Below are positions 1 to 11,601 of a stretch of 22,399 bases of DNA, one piece after another. The notes beneath the pieces were generated by a model that saw only the letters and a program-made list of their open reading frames with translations, made no database searches and was not told the origin of the DNA. Every line of letters starts with the position of its first letter. Position 1 is the first letter of the stretch. The translations under genes and the position numbers were made by a program. Origin of the DNA: Phallusia fumigata (taxonomy: Eukaryota; Chordata; Ascidiacea; Phlebobranchia; Ascidiidae); NCBI GenBank assembly GCA_008931825.1, contig QXVZ01015496.1:1-22399 (forward strand). The letters are read 5' to 3'.

Positions 1-16
1 TAAGTTTGTTTTAAAG

Positions 17-119
17 GCAATAAAAGCCCTTCTGATCGAGCACCAAAATATCAAGTTTACCAAGTAGGAGTTTCCAGGTTATCTTCACGAAAGTTACCAA
101 GTCATTCCAAAGAGAAGAG
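17..119 (+). CDS. SMG6: SMG6 exon with exon-junction-complex-binding motif
   Basis: This exon lies between an acceptor AG at 15-16 and a donor at 120-121. It encodes a segment containing KYQVYQVGVSRLSSRK. Human SMG6 has two EJC-binding motifs near its N terminus, the first reading DLEIYKPGLSRLR, and the Tyr-x-(Pro/Val)-Gly-x-Ser-Arg-Leu pattern is shared. The match places this exon near the N terminus of the protein, so only the start-codon exon or exons should lie left of the window. The motif binds the EJC core and recruits the nuclease to transcripts with a retained EJC; that role is family knowledge. The second human motif was not found. Confidence 0.75.
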
Positions 120-3100
120 GTAACATTGTGTGTAAATTTTTTCATCCCCCCTTTGCAATGTATAAACACCAAAAATATAGAAAAAGTTCCAGTTTGTCGA
201 TAATATTTATTGCAATGTAACTATGGGTCTTTCCTGAAAGGGTCACATATTGTTTTCAATCTGTTTTTGTACTTACTTTCCTGCGAGTTAATCCATGTGG
301 TTTGGGCATGAAATCAATAAAATTGAATTTTTTACAGGTGGTAGATATTGTCATGAAGAAGTGACCCTGTTTATTTTTACCCCTCAAAAAACGAGTTAAT
401 GCTTACACACCGCAAAGAAAGTTGTATTGATTTTTAGTTCATTGACTGCTGTGTTTAACATTGGAGCCCTTACATTTACCTTACTAGCCCCCTAACATGG
501 TTCAATTATCGAAGACTGCTGGAAATTGATAACATGCATTGATTGTTTTGTTTAACCCTGTAGCCCCAGCAGTTGTCATGTTGGTCCCCTAATGTTTGTT
601 GATTAGGCATAGTGCAGTGTTGTTCACTTTTCTTTAGTTAATGTCATAATCACCAGTTCTTTCAATAAATTACACAAGTGAAATGAGATTTTATTAATCT
701 ATCTTAGTGTTAAATCTATCTGTGTAAATTTAATCAATGAAACAAATAATCAATGGTTTATTTGTTCCAATTTAACAAAACATCTAAACAACAGTTTTTG
801 ATGATTGTGTGAGAAGGAGGCACCGAATAACCGCTATGGTTTTCTAGTCCAGATGCCCTCTTGTACAATTTTGAATTTAGAAGGGGGAAAATGCACATAT
901 GCTTCAGAAAATGGAAAAAGTATGTATATTACAGTGATGAATAGCACAAACAGTTAATGATATCAGCAACATTCGAAGAAAAAGAGAAACAAAACAGCAG
1001 TAAAACAATTTCCACATGGCCTACAGTCATGGAAAATATAACACAAAAATATATTTAATAATTGAACAATTAAAAAACAATTAAAAAAACAAGTAAAAAA
1101 ACAGTAACAGCGACAAACAAGATGTGAGCAATTGATAAAGGTGGCATTATCAAACAAAAGGAAAAAACAGTAATGAAACAGCAGCAAAGAAGCAACATTT
1201 CACAAAATTAAATCAGCAGAAAACTTTCAACCAATACCATACATGACAGGAAATGTAATAGCAAAAAGAAACCCAAGAATAATAAACACATATCATCGTG
1301 GAATGTGTTTGAAAGGGGTAAACAATCAATTAGACCAGTGACATTAAATTCATGGTACCTGACATTTTTTGACATGTTTCTAGTAAATGTGTATGATTAA
1401 CAACTTTGCATTTGTGGGGACCTATGTGTTTTCTACCATGGGAACCAATGTAAAATAATGTAGTGAATATATATCCTTTTAAAATTTGGTTGTAGTAAAT
1501 GTAGAATTGCAATACAGTTAAAAACACCCATTTAACTCTTTCCACTCCGAGCGTCTATATATAGACGATTGTGCGACTGCCGTAGAACTGAGCGTCTATA
1601 TATAGACAGTAAATGAAATCGTCATTGCGTCATGATAATAAGCTGTGGTTGCGTAAAAATACATTCAGTGCATTGTATTTGGATGGAAGAACTGTTTCTT
1701 GGCAATGTTTCCATTAATTATGAAATAATTTTAGGATTTATTAAAAATAATTTACCTACAAATGATGAAAAGTACTATTTTGTTAGACTGCTTGGACACA
1801 AAATGAAATTTTTCCCTAATCTGACACTGTATGAATGTTTTACTCACCAAAAATCTAACCAATATACCCCCTAGTTAGGCCGTGAGCATTTCATTTGCAG
1901 TGCCCCAAAACAAACAATTTACCATAGTTTGCAAAAAGTTGAAAAAGGTCGAAACTTGCCAAGATGCAAGACAGGGGATTCCCCTTCGTAGAAGGGGACC
2001 CATAATAATGAAGTATTGTAATGATTGAAGCTAAATTACTACATGAAAAAAATCAACAATTTAAAAAATTTGCATGGTCGATGGGATTGTTTAGTGCACT
2101 GTATGAAACCTGTAAACCAGCTCAGGGTGGTAATTTAAACTAGATATCGAGATTTAGGTTATAATGCGTGTTTTAACAAGTTCATGTTGCAAACTTCTTT
2201 AACATGTACATTTGGAAGGTTGGTTGTTCTCATGGACACAAAACAAAACTTGTTTGTTATATTGGCTGTAAAACATGACAACAACAATTCTGCTGCCACC
2301 CAGTAGCATTAAATGTATATTAGGTCTGTTTAAGAACGAAACTTTCATAGTAAATTTATACTGTATACCCGAAACCACATTACAAAAGTTACTATGCAAT
2401 ATTTAAACCCCCTATTATTTAGAAAATGTGGGACCCATATGTTTATGCCCTCAGAAGCATTTTTTTTTGTAAAATAAAAAAGAAATTAGGGACCCAACAA
2501 AAAGCAGGTATTGAATAGGTATTGAATATGTTTCTATTGTAAAACAGGAAATGATGACTGTGGAAAATGTATTTGTAGTGTATTTCTAAATAGCATTATG
2601 ATGAACACCACCCCTCTCGTTGATGGGCCTAATATATTTCATTAAACAATAAATATTTTTTATTTTTAGTGAAATTCAAACAGAAAAAACAAGCAGAAAT
2701 GAAAGGCAGTCTAAAGTCGAAGAACTAAGTTCAGGCACAAAAGGTGCGTGTTTTGTGTCAGCATAAAAGGTAGGGCTGGTAATTTTCCTGTTTCTGTGCC
2801 GACAGTGAAATGTTTCATTTATTTGATTGCGTTTTTGTGGTCAGAATGAAATTTAATACAATACAATTACATGCAAATGATTTTCAAAAACATAAATTTT
2901 TGTGTCAAAAGGGAACTTGTAATTTTGTGTAATTTTGTCTTGAGATTAATTGCAATAAAAAGAATTTGGCATTTTTTTAGATACCAAACCAGAAGAAAAG
3001 AAGAATGAAGCAAAACAGAGTGAAAAATTCCGGTGTATATTCTGTTCAAACTTTTTTTCTTTGATAAAATTTAAAAAACAAATTATTTGTTAAAAAACTA

Positions 3101-6100
3101 TTAACTTTTGCAACTTTTTTTTTTATGTTAAAATTTCTGCTATGTTGGCCAAGTAATTACCTTTACAGCCCCTAATACATGTTTAATTTAAGTTTTGGTT
3201 TTATGCCTCTAAAAAAGATTTTTCCTTAGCAAGCCATATCTGTTAGAAATATATGTTGGAGCCAAATGAGTTGAAATTTAAAATTCCTACAGATAGGGTA
3301 CTTACTGTTTTTTTAAAAAGTGTAACCATGGACCCAGTGGTTGCTCTTACAGATTCAAGAATGTGTTTTCAATCTAGCACAGTGGTCGGCAAATGTTCCA
3401 TACACACTAATACAAGAAAACTGACGCAAGATTGTTCTACAAAATTATTTTAAAATGTCTCTTAACATTCACCCCTACTTTTTGTGTAATAAACCACATT
3501 TTGCTATTCTAAAACTCACCAATTAAACTCATGTCGAGTACACTTTATTATTCAAGTGTTCCAGACCTTGTCTGTCTCATTACAATTTATTGTTTTTTAT
3601 GTCAAATATTCAACGCTCACAGATGATGCATGGTGCATGACTCTCTGTTTTGGCAACCCGACAGTGTCAGGGTCCAGCTCCCACACCATGCAGCCCATAT
3701 AAGGAAGCTTTGCACTGCCCACCACTTCCCTAGCAGTTTTACCCTGACTGCAAAGCAATACAAATGAACCGAAACGATGTTAAAAAAGGTCATTGAGAGT
3801 TGATACCAATAGTTTGCTGTAGAACAAACTGGAGTGCAGTAATTTGGCTAGACTAGCCTAAACGGCCAATGTCCTGTCACCAGCTGCACCGAAGAGACCT
3901 TTCAGGTCGAAACAGTGTGCACTGTCTGCAGCTCAAATATGTCATTCTTTTCCAAAACCACAATTGTATCTTAACAAAAAAACATGGTATCAACAGAAGT
4001 GAAGAAGATATATCTGACGATGAGCTTCAATGGGATGGGTATAATCCATTGCAATTTGAACCCGAAAGCTTTACTGATATGCCTCTTGATGATCAAACAC
4101 ACCAAGTATTGGTAAATTAATATGTACCAGTGTTTTATATAGTTTGCACAAGTTGAATGTTTTTATGTAGGTTAATAAAAAGCAGTTGTTTGATCCTCAA
4201 AATCCAAATGTTCCAATTTTCGTGTCTGCCACGAAAAGAAAGGAAGACTCTCCTACTATGGCAACTACCACAAATAAAACATTTTTAACAACCAAACCTG
4301 TAAGTAAACTCTTTTTTTGACCTCTGCAGGTTTGTCCATTTCTTTTCGGCATGTAATGTTTGACCAATGCAAATAACAATTTATCAGGTGGTAGATATGG
4401 TCATGGATATGTGACATTTGTTTTGTTTGACCCCCATAGCCCTAAAAAGTGAAGCATTTTTAACATTTGTTTCTACTTAAATGAACAACAAATAAAAACT
4501 TTCTGTGCATTTAGTGGTACATGATGAAGTTATCTCAATTGATCATAAACTGTGTTTTGGGCTTGTTGGCCATAAAGCCCCAGTAACTGCCATGCAGCCC
4601 CATGTAGTGGTCAAGTTTTTTAACATTGTTCAAACCCCAGAGCAGTTACGCTGCTGCCCTTTTTACCCCAGTTGATCTGTTGGTTAATCCACAGGCCCCC
4701 AAAACATGAAAGTTAAAAACTGCTGTATATATATATTAAAGTAAATAACCTGTTGACTGTTTGTACATGTTAAAGGCCATATCGGTTAATACTTTGGTAT
4801 GTAAGCTTATGGAATGCTGGTGCGACAACACATTTTTTTATTGATTAATATGGCTATTTGTAACATTATTGACATGATGTACAAGGTATTAGGTTGGATT
4901 TGGCTAATTTTTTCTTTCCTTTGTTTCCAATTTTGCTACTAAAAATGACCAAGCCATGGTAACACTTTCACCGTTTAGCAAATGCATGTGGGTGTGTGTG
5001 TTGGAATAAGTTTATGCTTCCAGAAACAATTATGTTTTAAATGCCAAGGAAATTTGGGACCCTATGTTATGTTGGTGTTAAAAACATTTTCATTGTAAGA
5101 ATAGCAAATGGTGCATGTGAAAAATATAATTTAGGGGTAGTGGTGTAGTGTATTGGCAATGTCGAGCCACCTCCAGATTTTTGTTAAATTTATTAAGTAA
5201 TTCTTTAAGTTTAAATCTTGATGACATATTTATTACTGTGATAACCTTTAAATAAGACATAGATTTAGTAGATATTGTTTGGGAATTATAAACCTCAACA
5301 ATGTCTACTTGCAATTTGTTCACTCTTATGTCTTACAGTCCAATACCTTATATTACCCAATCAAGGATGATTTTCCTAACAATGATTGTGGCAGAAGGGA
5401 TCAAATGACACTGAACACAGCTAGGTATGATCCAAAATTTTTTTTTTAATTTATTCCCATTGCTGTGTCAGTTAATCAGTTAGACCAATAAATTAAAATT
5501 ACAGTTTCAAAATAAAATTTAAAAATGACAATTTTAAAGTTTTTTTCAGTTATTATGTTAGGGTGAGTAGACCACAATAAAGTTTGCATTTAGAAAAGTG
5601 CCAACATCTTCCTTTTTTACCTGGTCCAGCAGCCAACTAAACAATTACACTGAGACCAAGAAAAAGAAGAATCCACCCAAACATCATTCAGAAGTATTTT
5701 TTAAAACCTTTTGTGGTTTGATAAAGCTGGCAACTAATAATGCTTATTAGCAGCAAAAAAAAGGTGCGCACAACTCCGGATTAAAATGGTTAAGTGAAGC
5801 TGATCAACTTGAAGGCAGTATTTGTTTTGAGCTTTCTTCAGCTGACTTCACAATCCAAAACTTTGTTGATCATATTCTGCACTTAAGGTGGTTATTGGGT
5901 CCCTTCGCTGAAAGGGGCACATATTGTTTTCATTGTTTTTTGTTTTTTCCTTTGTTGAACTGTCAGATTTAAATTAAACTTGCACAGTTGGTAGAAACCA
6001 TGGCCCCTGAATAAAATATGGCAAATCATTGATTACGTTTCAGGTTCACCATAAGACAGGATGGCTGGATGCCCAATGCCCATTAACTACCTGTATTAAC

Positions 6101-9100
6101 TGTTAATCAGACATGTAGGCCAGTTTTAATGCATCAATGCCATACAATGATTGCTGTTGTAAACACAAACTGCTTTTATAAAACATGCAACTGGAGATCA
6201 CAGGATTATTAGTATCTATGAATTGTGACAAAGTGACCTGCAATAATAAAATTAAACACATAAAATGTGTAAATCTATGTCTAAATCAACTAGAAACAAA
6301 TTAATAGTTTTTTAACATGTATAGTTTATTAAAAACACTATTTTTCATAAGCATACTACTCCCATACATTTTTACACAAAATGCAGATTCATTAATTATT
6401 GGCATTTATCTACCAATGGTGTGTGGGGATGCATGTATTTATGCTTTCATTAAAATCATGCTCTAAAAACCTGGGGTAACTAGGGATCACAGTGCATAAA
6501 ACAGAAGAGCAAATATCTTTGCATTTTACAACGGTTACAATATATATAAAACAGCTATATGTGGTAAGCCACTTTATAAGTTTTGTATATTTTTCTAAAT
6601 ATCAGAATATTATCAACACTTCTTGTGTTTCAGAAAAAAACTGATCGAGAAATACATATCACTTATCTTAACAGACATTGATTTAGCATCTAAACACAAT
6701 GTTGATCAGGCAATGTGGAAAAATGTTTTTCATCAGGTTTGTTAAGTGAAATAAACAATTAAACTGGAAAATTTTAAATGAAATGTTCTCTGAATTGACC
6801 CAAATGGGAAATGCTTGTTTAACATTTTATAGCTACAATTTGCAGTGTTGTACCTATTTACACTTTTTTTGTTGACAAAAATAATTGAAGCTGTAGCAAA
6901 TAATTTTGTATGAAAAATATTTGCTTTTGTTGCCATAACATTTAGTAATCGAATTGCTGTTTAGGTTATTGAAAAATTACGGCAGCAAATATCTTCTTGT
7001 TCCGAAATGGAAACAGCAAAACTAAAAAATCTTCTGATTGCAATTATCAATGAGGTATTTACCAACTTTTTTAAACTAGTAAAGGTTCTGCAAGCTTATA
7101 TTGGTTTATTTTTTAAGGCCTGTACGGTATATGAAAACTTAGTTTCGTCCCTGGAGCAATGTTATGAACTAAATTTGAAGGAAATGTTAAACAGTCTCAC
7201 CTCATCTCGAAGTTTCATGAAACGGGTTGGAAAGCGGGTAAACATGTTCCAAAATGTTGTTTGAAGAATTCTCAAAGTCGCAGTTATCCTTTTTTATTAA
7301 GCAGAAATTTTTAGCAACCTGCTATTGGTTATATTATATGATACCTTAATTTACATAATATGTGTGTAATTGTTGGATAATTGATTGCAGACAAAACTTG
7401 CAATAATTTGCTGTCAAAAGTGTTTGATCTGTCTCGGTGACATTGCCAGATACAAAGAAAATGTGAATGGCACACTCAACTACGGAAAAGCCCGACAGTG
7501 AGTTAAAAAAAAACAGTTGTGTTGTTTTTAACAGTTTGTGAATTTCGCTCTGTTCCTTTTCACTGGCATCCCCTTTTGTAATTTCCGGAAAGTAACTGAA
7601 TGTTTCATTTTTAAAAAACAAAAGCAATGTGTTTGTTATGTCGTTATTCATATTACTAACAACAAAAAAGGAAAACATAGATGTAATGAATGATCTATAT
7701 ACTTAGCTTGAGACTTAGGATCTTCATTCCCCCCGCTTAGAAACCTTGCTTTAAACAAACAAGCTCAACTGTTACATACAATTGAGTATTAATGTTAAAT
7801 TGAAGTGATATACAAAATGTATTTTTAGAAACCTAAAACAATCTGAAAACATGCTTTAAATTGTTTTGCAGTTACTATATTCAAGCACGCTGTTTGGAAC
7901 CAAGAAATGGAAGACCCTACAATCAGCTTGCTGTTCTTGCTGTCCGCACTAGGAGGCGTTTGGATGCAATATATTATTATATTCGCAGTCTTGCTACATC
8001 TGGAACACCTATAATCACTGCAAGAGAAAGTTTAACATCCTTATTCGATGATGCTCGTAGAAAGGTTAGTCATGTTAACAAGATAGTTTTTCCTAAGCAT
8101 AATGCAGTATGGTTTCATTTTTATCAGAGGCATACAAATTACTGTCATAGGATACATTTTTTACATACTTGAACAGTAACTTAATGTTAAAATTTCGTTG
8201 ATCGTGAATTGTTAGGTAATGATTTTAGGGTTTTAAGATGTTTTTGTTCAATACAGCTAAAATACATCGAAGATTTAGAAAGCCGCAAAGCAGAGCCTGT
8301 GAAAAAGGAACATCTACCTACTAACAAGTAAGCTTGAATGATGTAAAAGCTGTGCTGTCTACTTATCTAAAGTTTCACAGTGATGCCAGTGAATTGTGGG
8401 TCTTTACAACTACCACAGAAGAAACAAAATTACGTGAAAGTGATCAAAAGGAACCTCAAACTTTTAATAACAAATCCTCCACTAGTGAAGTAAGTCAGTG
8501 TCCAAGATGCAATTAACCTATATTGGTACTCATTGCTTGTCAACATGGCGAAGTGTTCTTAATCAAACAAAGACCAATAAATAATTTGTTGTACACACCT
8601 TTTTGGGCAACTTTATTAAATTCTTTACATATATGTTGTTTCAGGTGTTGAAGAAATTCATTTTAGTTTTTTTAAATGTTCATGGAAAACTGTTTACAAA
8701 AATTGGATTTGATACTTTTGATACAAAGCGAAATGATGCACTTTATATGTTCAAGCATGTATGATAGAATAAATTATGCTTGTTTTTAAGTTATTTAACT
8801 TGTTTTATTTTGCATAGATGATCAGTGAACAGTCTATATCTCTTTCAGGAATGACAGTTTTATATCTTTGTGCTATCAATTTTTTTAATGTGTATGAGCA
8901 GCAACAGCGCAGTGGAATTGGTGATATTATTTGTTATATTAGTAAATAAGAACATACTATTTTTAAAAAATATTTGTGTGCAGATGATAAATCACAAACA
9001 TTTCTACTGCCATCAATTCAATTTGCTCTGCAAATTATTTCAATATTGTCTGCCTTTGTTACAAAAGTGGTGCATGAGAAAAAACTGATTTATAAGCAGA

Positions 9101-11392
9101 CACTTGATCCAACCAAATGTCAAGAGTTAAATGTGGTCTTACCAGCACTTAAAGTGTCGTGCGACTGGATGTATGCCAATCGTGATTTGTGGTACCCATC
9201 TCCACCTCCGAACGAAAATACCAGGTGAGTTGTTTTTGGCAAACTCATCAGCCCACAAAGTAAAAATAAAAAAACAGCAATATGTAATAAAGTCTCCTAA
9301 GTTTCCTATTTTTACGATGCAGTGTATTTAAGACCATTTTGGGAACTTTGGTTGGATCTAGCCAATTGTCACCTTTTTAACCGAAACATTAAATTTTTCG
9401 CTTAAACGCCTTTTACTTTAGACATACCAATTAAAATGAATTGAAGTTCAAAATGTAAATATTTAGGGTGCTTCTCATTAAAAGGTTTAAAATTTCAACC
9501 TAATTGGCTCGCAGTCAGGATTTCAACACATATTTGGGGTTGTGAGGGTAATTACTTGACTAATCAAACTGAACCATGGTTTGAATTTGAATGTGTTTGG
9601 ATTAGTATGTATAAACTGTATACAAAATACAAATCGATATTTGGTGTTAAAAAGGTGAATTCAATCAAAGTATAATTTACATTGTACCACCTGCTTCAAA
9701 TACCTTTGGAAGTTTTAAATACCCAACTATCAGGTGTGCAAATTTAAATGACTTTTCTTGACCGATTGGTGGGGATGAACTGGAGTTAGAAAAAAAACAA
9801 AGTGAAAACCACTTGTGTCCCCTCATTAAAAGGGACCCATAATAATGTAGTGAATATATATCTTATAGAACTGGTGTATAGTATGATAAATATTTATATT
9901 TTAGCTAACCTTCTGGTTAGATACTTGTTTTGATGTTTGATTGCAGAGAATTTGACATTTGGATCAGTTTGGCTGAAATGTGTGACTGGCTTTGTGATGA
10001 TGATCTGCAGTTCCCAGTAAACATTTCATCATCTGATGATCCAAACTCTTGTGAAGTGAGATTCAGAAAGCAACCTTTTTCAAAGGCATGCTACATTTAA
10101 ATCTTTTTTTACAGGTCATCTTGCCTGAAGATGAAGAACTATCTGGCTTCAGTCCCCTACAGCGTTCAGAAAATGAAACAAAATTTGTGTCAGGTTTTGA
10201 CCTTTCAACTGACAGTTTAAAGGAGAGAACTAATCAATGCATTCGGCTAGTTTTGATTCGAGAGTTTCTTGGTTATTTATGTGGAATGGAAGAACCTTTG
10301 TTAGCTTTTAAAAATGGAAGGTTGGTAGTTTCCGCCTCTAACATTTGCACCTAGCTGATCTTACCCTGGTTTAGGTATGTTGTTCTTATTGAACATAATC
10401 CTGAAGGGAACAAGGCATTGGATTTTTCATTTGATGATGCATCTGAATTGGTAATGTACTACCAGAAAAGAAAATTATGTTTTTTAAAATAATACATTTT
10501 TTTCTAGAGCGACGAGCAAGACCAATATGATACATCATTGGGTCAGGTTTCTTTTAACATGGAAGATGACAAAGACATTTCTGACTTACAGCTGATGCAC
10601 AACTCTCTAAAGCAAGCAAAACTTTTTCAAGATAAAAGAAAGCACCAGATTCAGGTGTGTACACAAATAACACAATATAGTGTGCAGTTGTTTGTCAACC
10701 TTTTTAACACTGTCTATTTCAAGGCTTCACTCAGTGTTAAGAATCATGGACTTGGTGTTCAAGTGCAACCAAAGTTTTTAATACCAGATACAAACTGTTT
10801 TGTTGATCACCTGGACATGATCCAAGCAATATTGCATTGTAATCGATTTGTTGTGTGTGTTCCACTTATAGGTAAGAACATACAGACTATGGTGGTAGCA
10901 CACATGATTTGCCCAAAATGTTTTTAGTTGTTGCTGAGTTGGAAGGTTTAGCACTTGAAAGCAAGGGCATGGACAGCTACTCCATGGGTTTACACAAAAA
11001 TGCCAGAACTGCAATCGTTTACTTGAAACAGCAGTTTCAATCAAACCAAACATCCAAACTGCTAGCATTGACTAACCAAGGTTCTCCACTTGATACTATC
11101 TCATTTACAAACCAAGACAAAAAGGTGATCTTAATCTTAAAACCATGCTGTATACCTGACATGTGGGTAATATGTTATGTATTAACAAAAACTTTCATTT
11201 GATCAGGGTAACAATGATGATCTAATTTTGGATTGTTGTACAAGATTTGATGAACGGCAGAAACAATCTGCAAATGGAGCAAAAACTGTGGTGCTTTTGT
11301 CAGATGATAGAAATTTAAGAGTAAAGGCTATGATTAAAAAAATGCCTACTAAAACAATACCAAATTTTTGTAAGCTGGCAAAAATATCCTAA
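17..11392 (+). CDS. SMG6: SMG6/EST1A, nonsense-mediated decay endonuclease (5' partial, 23 exons)
   Basis: SMG6 cuts nonsense-containing mRNAs near the premature stop, working with UPF1 and the exon junction complex. Exons: 17-119, 2670-2743, 2981-3032, 3997-4111, 4171-4299, 5339-5424, 6634-6736, 6965-7054, 7118-7237, 7391-7497, 7872-8064, 8257-8327, 8381-8489, 8645-8758, 8818-8920, 8984-9224, 9947-10055, 10115-10320, 10375-10450, 10508-10654, 10724-10871, 10928-11124, 11207-11392. All junctions are GT..AG and phases match throughout, giving about 958 residues. Seen: an EJC-binding-like motif, the 14-3-3-like/TPR region (GDIARYKE, NGRPYNQLAVLAV), the helical domain (HGKLFTKIG) and a C-terminal PIN nuclease domain. 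Human SMG6 is about 1,419 residues; the shortfall is the missing start plus a shorter disordered N-terminal half. Exons 2-6 are the least certain, because conservation there is low. Confidence 0.95.
1340..1483 (-). repeat. Dispersed repeat, family with ggatatatattcactacatt
   Basis: Read on the minus strand, the block begins with ggatatatattcactacatt, a run of T and then a gggtcc/ggttcc motif, followed by acacataggtcc and a TGCAAAG word in the same order as 15733-15850 inside the hAT element and 20900-21010 beyond BTBD19. It is a diverged member of one family and shows no coding capacity. Confidence 0.55.
1532..1610 (+). mobile_element. piggyBac-like terminal fragment with two palindromes
   Basis: A TTAA at 1532-1535 is followed directly by CTCTTTCCACTCC, a terminus style typical of piggyBac superfamily elements, which insert at TTAA. 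Next come two near-identical copies of a 16-bp palindrome CGTCTATATATAGACG (1552-1567 and, with one end mismatch, 1593-1608). No opposite terminus ending in GAGTTAA was found in the neighbourhood, so this appears to be one isolated end or a decayed copy. The assignment rests on the short terminus only. Confidence 0.4.
3033..3996 (+). other. SMG6 intron of about 1 kb, no supported exon
   Basis: This separates the exons ending at 3032 and starting at 3997. AG acceptors near 3291 and 3354 lead in the required phase to immediate or early stop codons (TAG), so no exon is called there. An ATG at 3869 is in frame with the next exon and could belong to an alternative first exon; nothing conserved supports that. 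Confidence 0.5.
4385..4740 (+). repeat. Intronic dispersed repeat (GGTGGTAGAT family)
   Basis: The block starts with caggtggtagatatggtcat and continues with blocks rich in 'agcccc' and 'gcccca'. The same order of words occurs at about 332-600 in the first visible intron and, more diverged, at about 5985-6150. It lies in the SMG6 intron between 4299 and 5339 and has no coding capacity. Confidence 0.5.
5893..6180 (-). repeat. Intronic dispersed repeat, GGGTCCC-end copy
   Basis: It starts at ttattgggtcccttcgctga and continues with aaggggcacatattgttttca, matching 226-265 and, in reverse complement, the right ends of the copies at 15680-16007 and 20867-21601. The shared order of words supports one repeat family, here lying in the SMG6 intron 5425-6633. 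Confidence 0.5.
6634..8064 (+). CDS. SMG6: SMG6 14-3-3-like/TPR domain exons
   Basis: Five exons (6634-6736, 6965-7054, 7118-7237, 7391-7497, 7872-8064) encode the most conserved N-terminal half of the EST1 fold. Visible matches to the human protein are NVDQAMWKN (human NVDQILWKN), VIEKLRQ (human VIEKFRQ), GDIARYKE (human GDIARYRE), NYGKAR and NGRPYNQLA, followed by DAIYYYIRSLA and ARESLTSLFDDARRK. In SMG5/6/7 this domain resembles 14-3-3 proteins and binds phosphorylated peptides, for SMG6 on UPF1. The junction at 7497/7872 splits a codon that yields HYYIQA where human has WYLKA. Confidence 0.95.
9225..9946 (+). other. SMG6 intron with a terminal repeat remnant
   Basis: This 722-bp intron separates the exon encoding VSCDWMYANRDLWYP from the one encoding FDIWISLAEMCDWL. 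Around 9825-9866 it carries a remnant of the dispersed family, ending in the 'gggacccataataatg' and 'tagtgaatatatatc' words. Nothing else was recognised. Confidence 0.6.
10724..11392 (+). CDS. SMG6: SMG6 PIN nuclease domain exons
   Basis: Three exons (10724-10871, 10928-11124, 11207-11392) encode the C-terminal PIN domain, an RNase H-like single-strand RNA endonuclease. The acidic metal-binding positions are all visible: Asp in IPDTNCFVDHL, Glu in VVAELEGLA, Asp in GNNDDLILDCC and Asp in LLSDDRNLRVKA. Human SMG6 has the matching residues in PDTNGF, NELDGL, NNDDLIL and LTDDRNLR, so the enzyme is predicted to be active, unlike the degenerate PIN domain of SMG5. The protein ends in LAKIS then TAA at 11390, close to where the human protein ends (WAQVG). 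Confidence 0.96.
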
Positions 11393-11558
11393 TGCTACCT
11401 TGATGTTGTTTATAAAACTGCAAACCATTTAAACATGAAAAATCAACAACGAATATGATTGCTGTTTTATTTGCCCCCAAAAAATAATCAGCTAACTTGA
11501 TCAACGGGAGACTTTTTCAGTTGACTGTAAACGCTGAAACAAACAAGAAAAGGATTTG

Positions 11559-11564
11559 AATAAA
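11559..11564 (+). terminator. SMG6 poly(A) signal AATAAA
   Basis: A canonical AATAAA lies 167 bp after the SMG6 stop codon, with the next AATAAA-type signal on the opposite strand a few bases further on. Cleavage would be expected about 10-30 bp downstream, inside the 3' end of ASPSCR1. Confidence 0.6.
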
Positions 11565-11578
11565 AATGATAATTGCAA

Positions 11579-11584
11579 TTTATT
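11579..11584 (-). terminator. ASPSCR1 poly(A) signal AATAAA (minus strand)
   Basis: TTTATT on the plus strand is AATAAA on the minus strand, 18 bp beyond the ASPSCR1 stop codon (11602-11604). Expected cleavage lies around 11550-11570, so the 3' UTR is very short and overlaps the end of the SMG6 transcript. Confidence 0.6.
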
Positions 11585-11601
11585 CTTTGCGAAATCTAGT
11601 G

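Larger units (their letters stand above)
120..2669 (+). other. SMG6 intron of about 2.5 kb filled with repeats
   Basis: Splice phase runs directly from the exon ending at 119 to the one starting at 2670, so no further exon is required. Contents: a dispersed-repeat copy around 226-640, an A-rich stretch near 1060-1190, another repeat copy (1340-1483, reverse orientation), a piggyBac-like terminus at 1532-1610 and a repeat terminus around 1965-2010. An 80-codon open frame at 1632-1874 has no recognisable domain and is not called as a gene. Confidence 0.6.

Noticed and set aside
963-1187. 74-codon minus-strand frame rich in Phe, Leu and Cys
   Set aside because: It is a translation of an A-rich low-complexity stretch with no domain and no gene context.
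1632-1874. 80-codon plus-strand frame next to the piggyBac-like end, considered as a transposase remnant
   Set aside because: It has no DDD motif, Cys-rich tail or other piggyBac transposase feature; it is AT-rich intronic sequence.
3253-3453. 66-codon frame as an extra SMG6 exon
   Set aside because: Acceptors inside it lead to stop codons in the phase required by the flanking exons, and it has no similarity to SMG6.
5550-5562. A 13-bp SMG6 micro-exon encoding SYYVR, resembling human QASYYKF
   Set aside because: It leaves phase 0, but the next firm exon (6634) needs phase 2, whereas direct joining of 5424 to 6634 keeps the frame.
7346-7678. 110-codon minus-strand open frame
   Set aside because: It is antisense to the SMG6 exon 7391-7497, whose GDIARYKE and NYGKAR words match human SMG6.
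10778-11068. 96-codon minus-strand open frame
   Set aside because: It is a shadow of the SMG6 PIN-domain exons.
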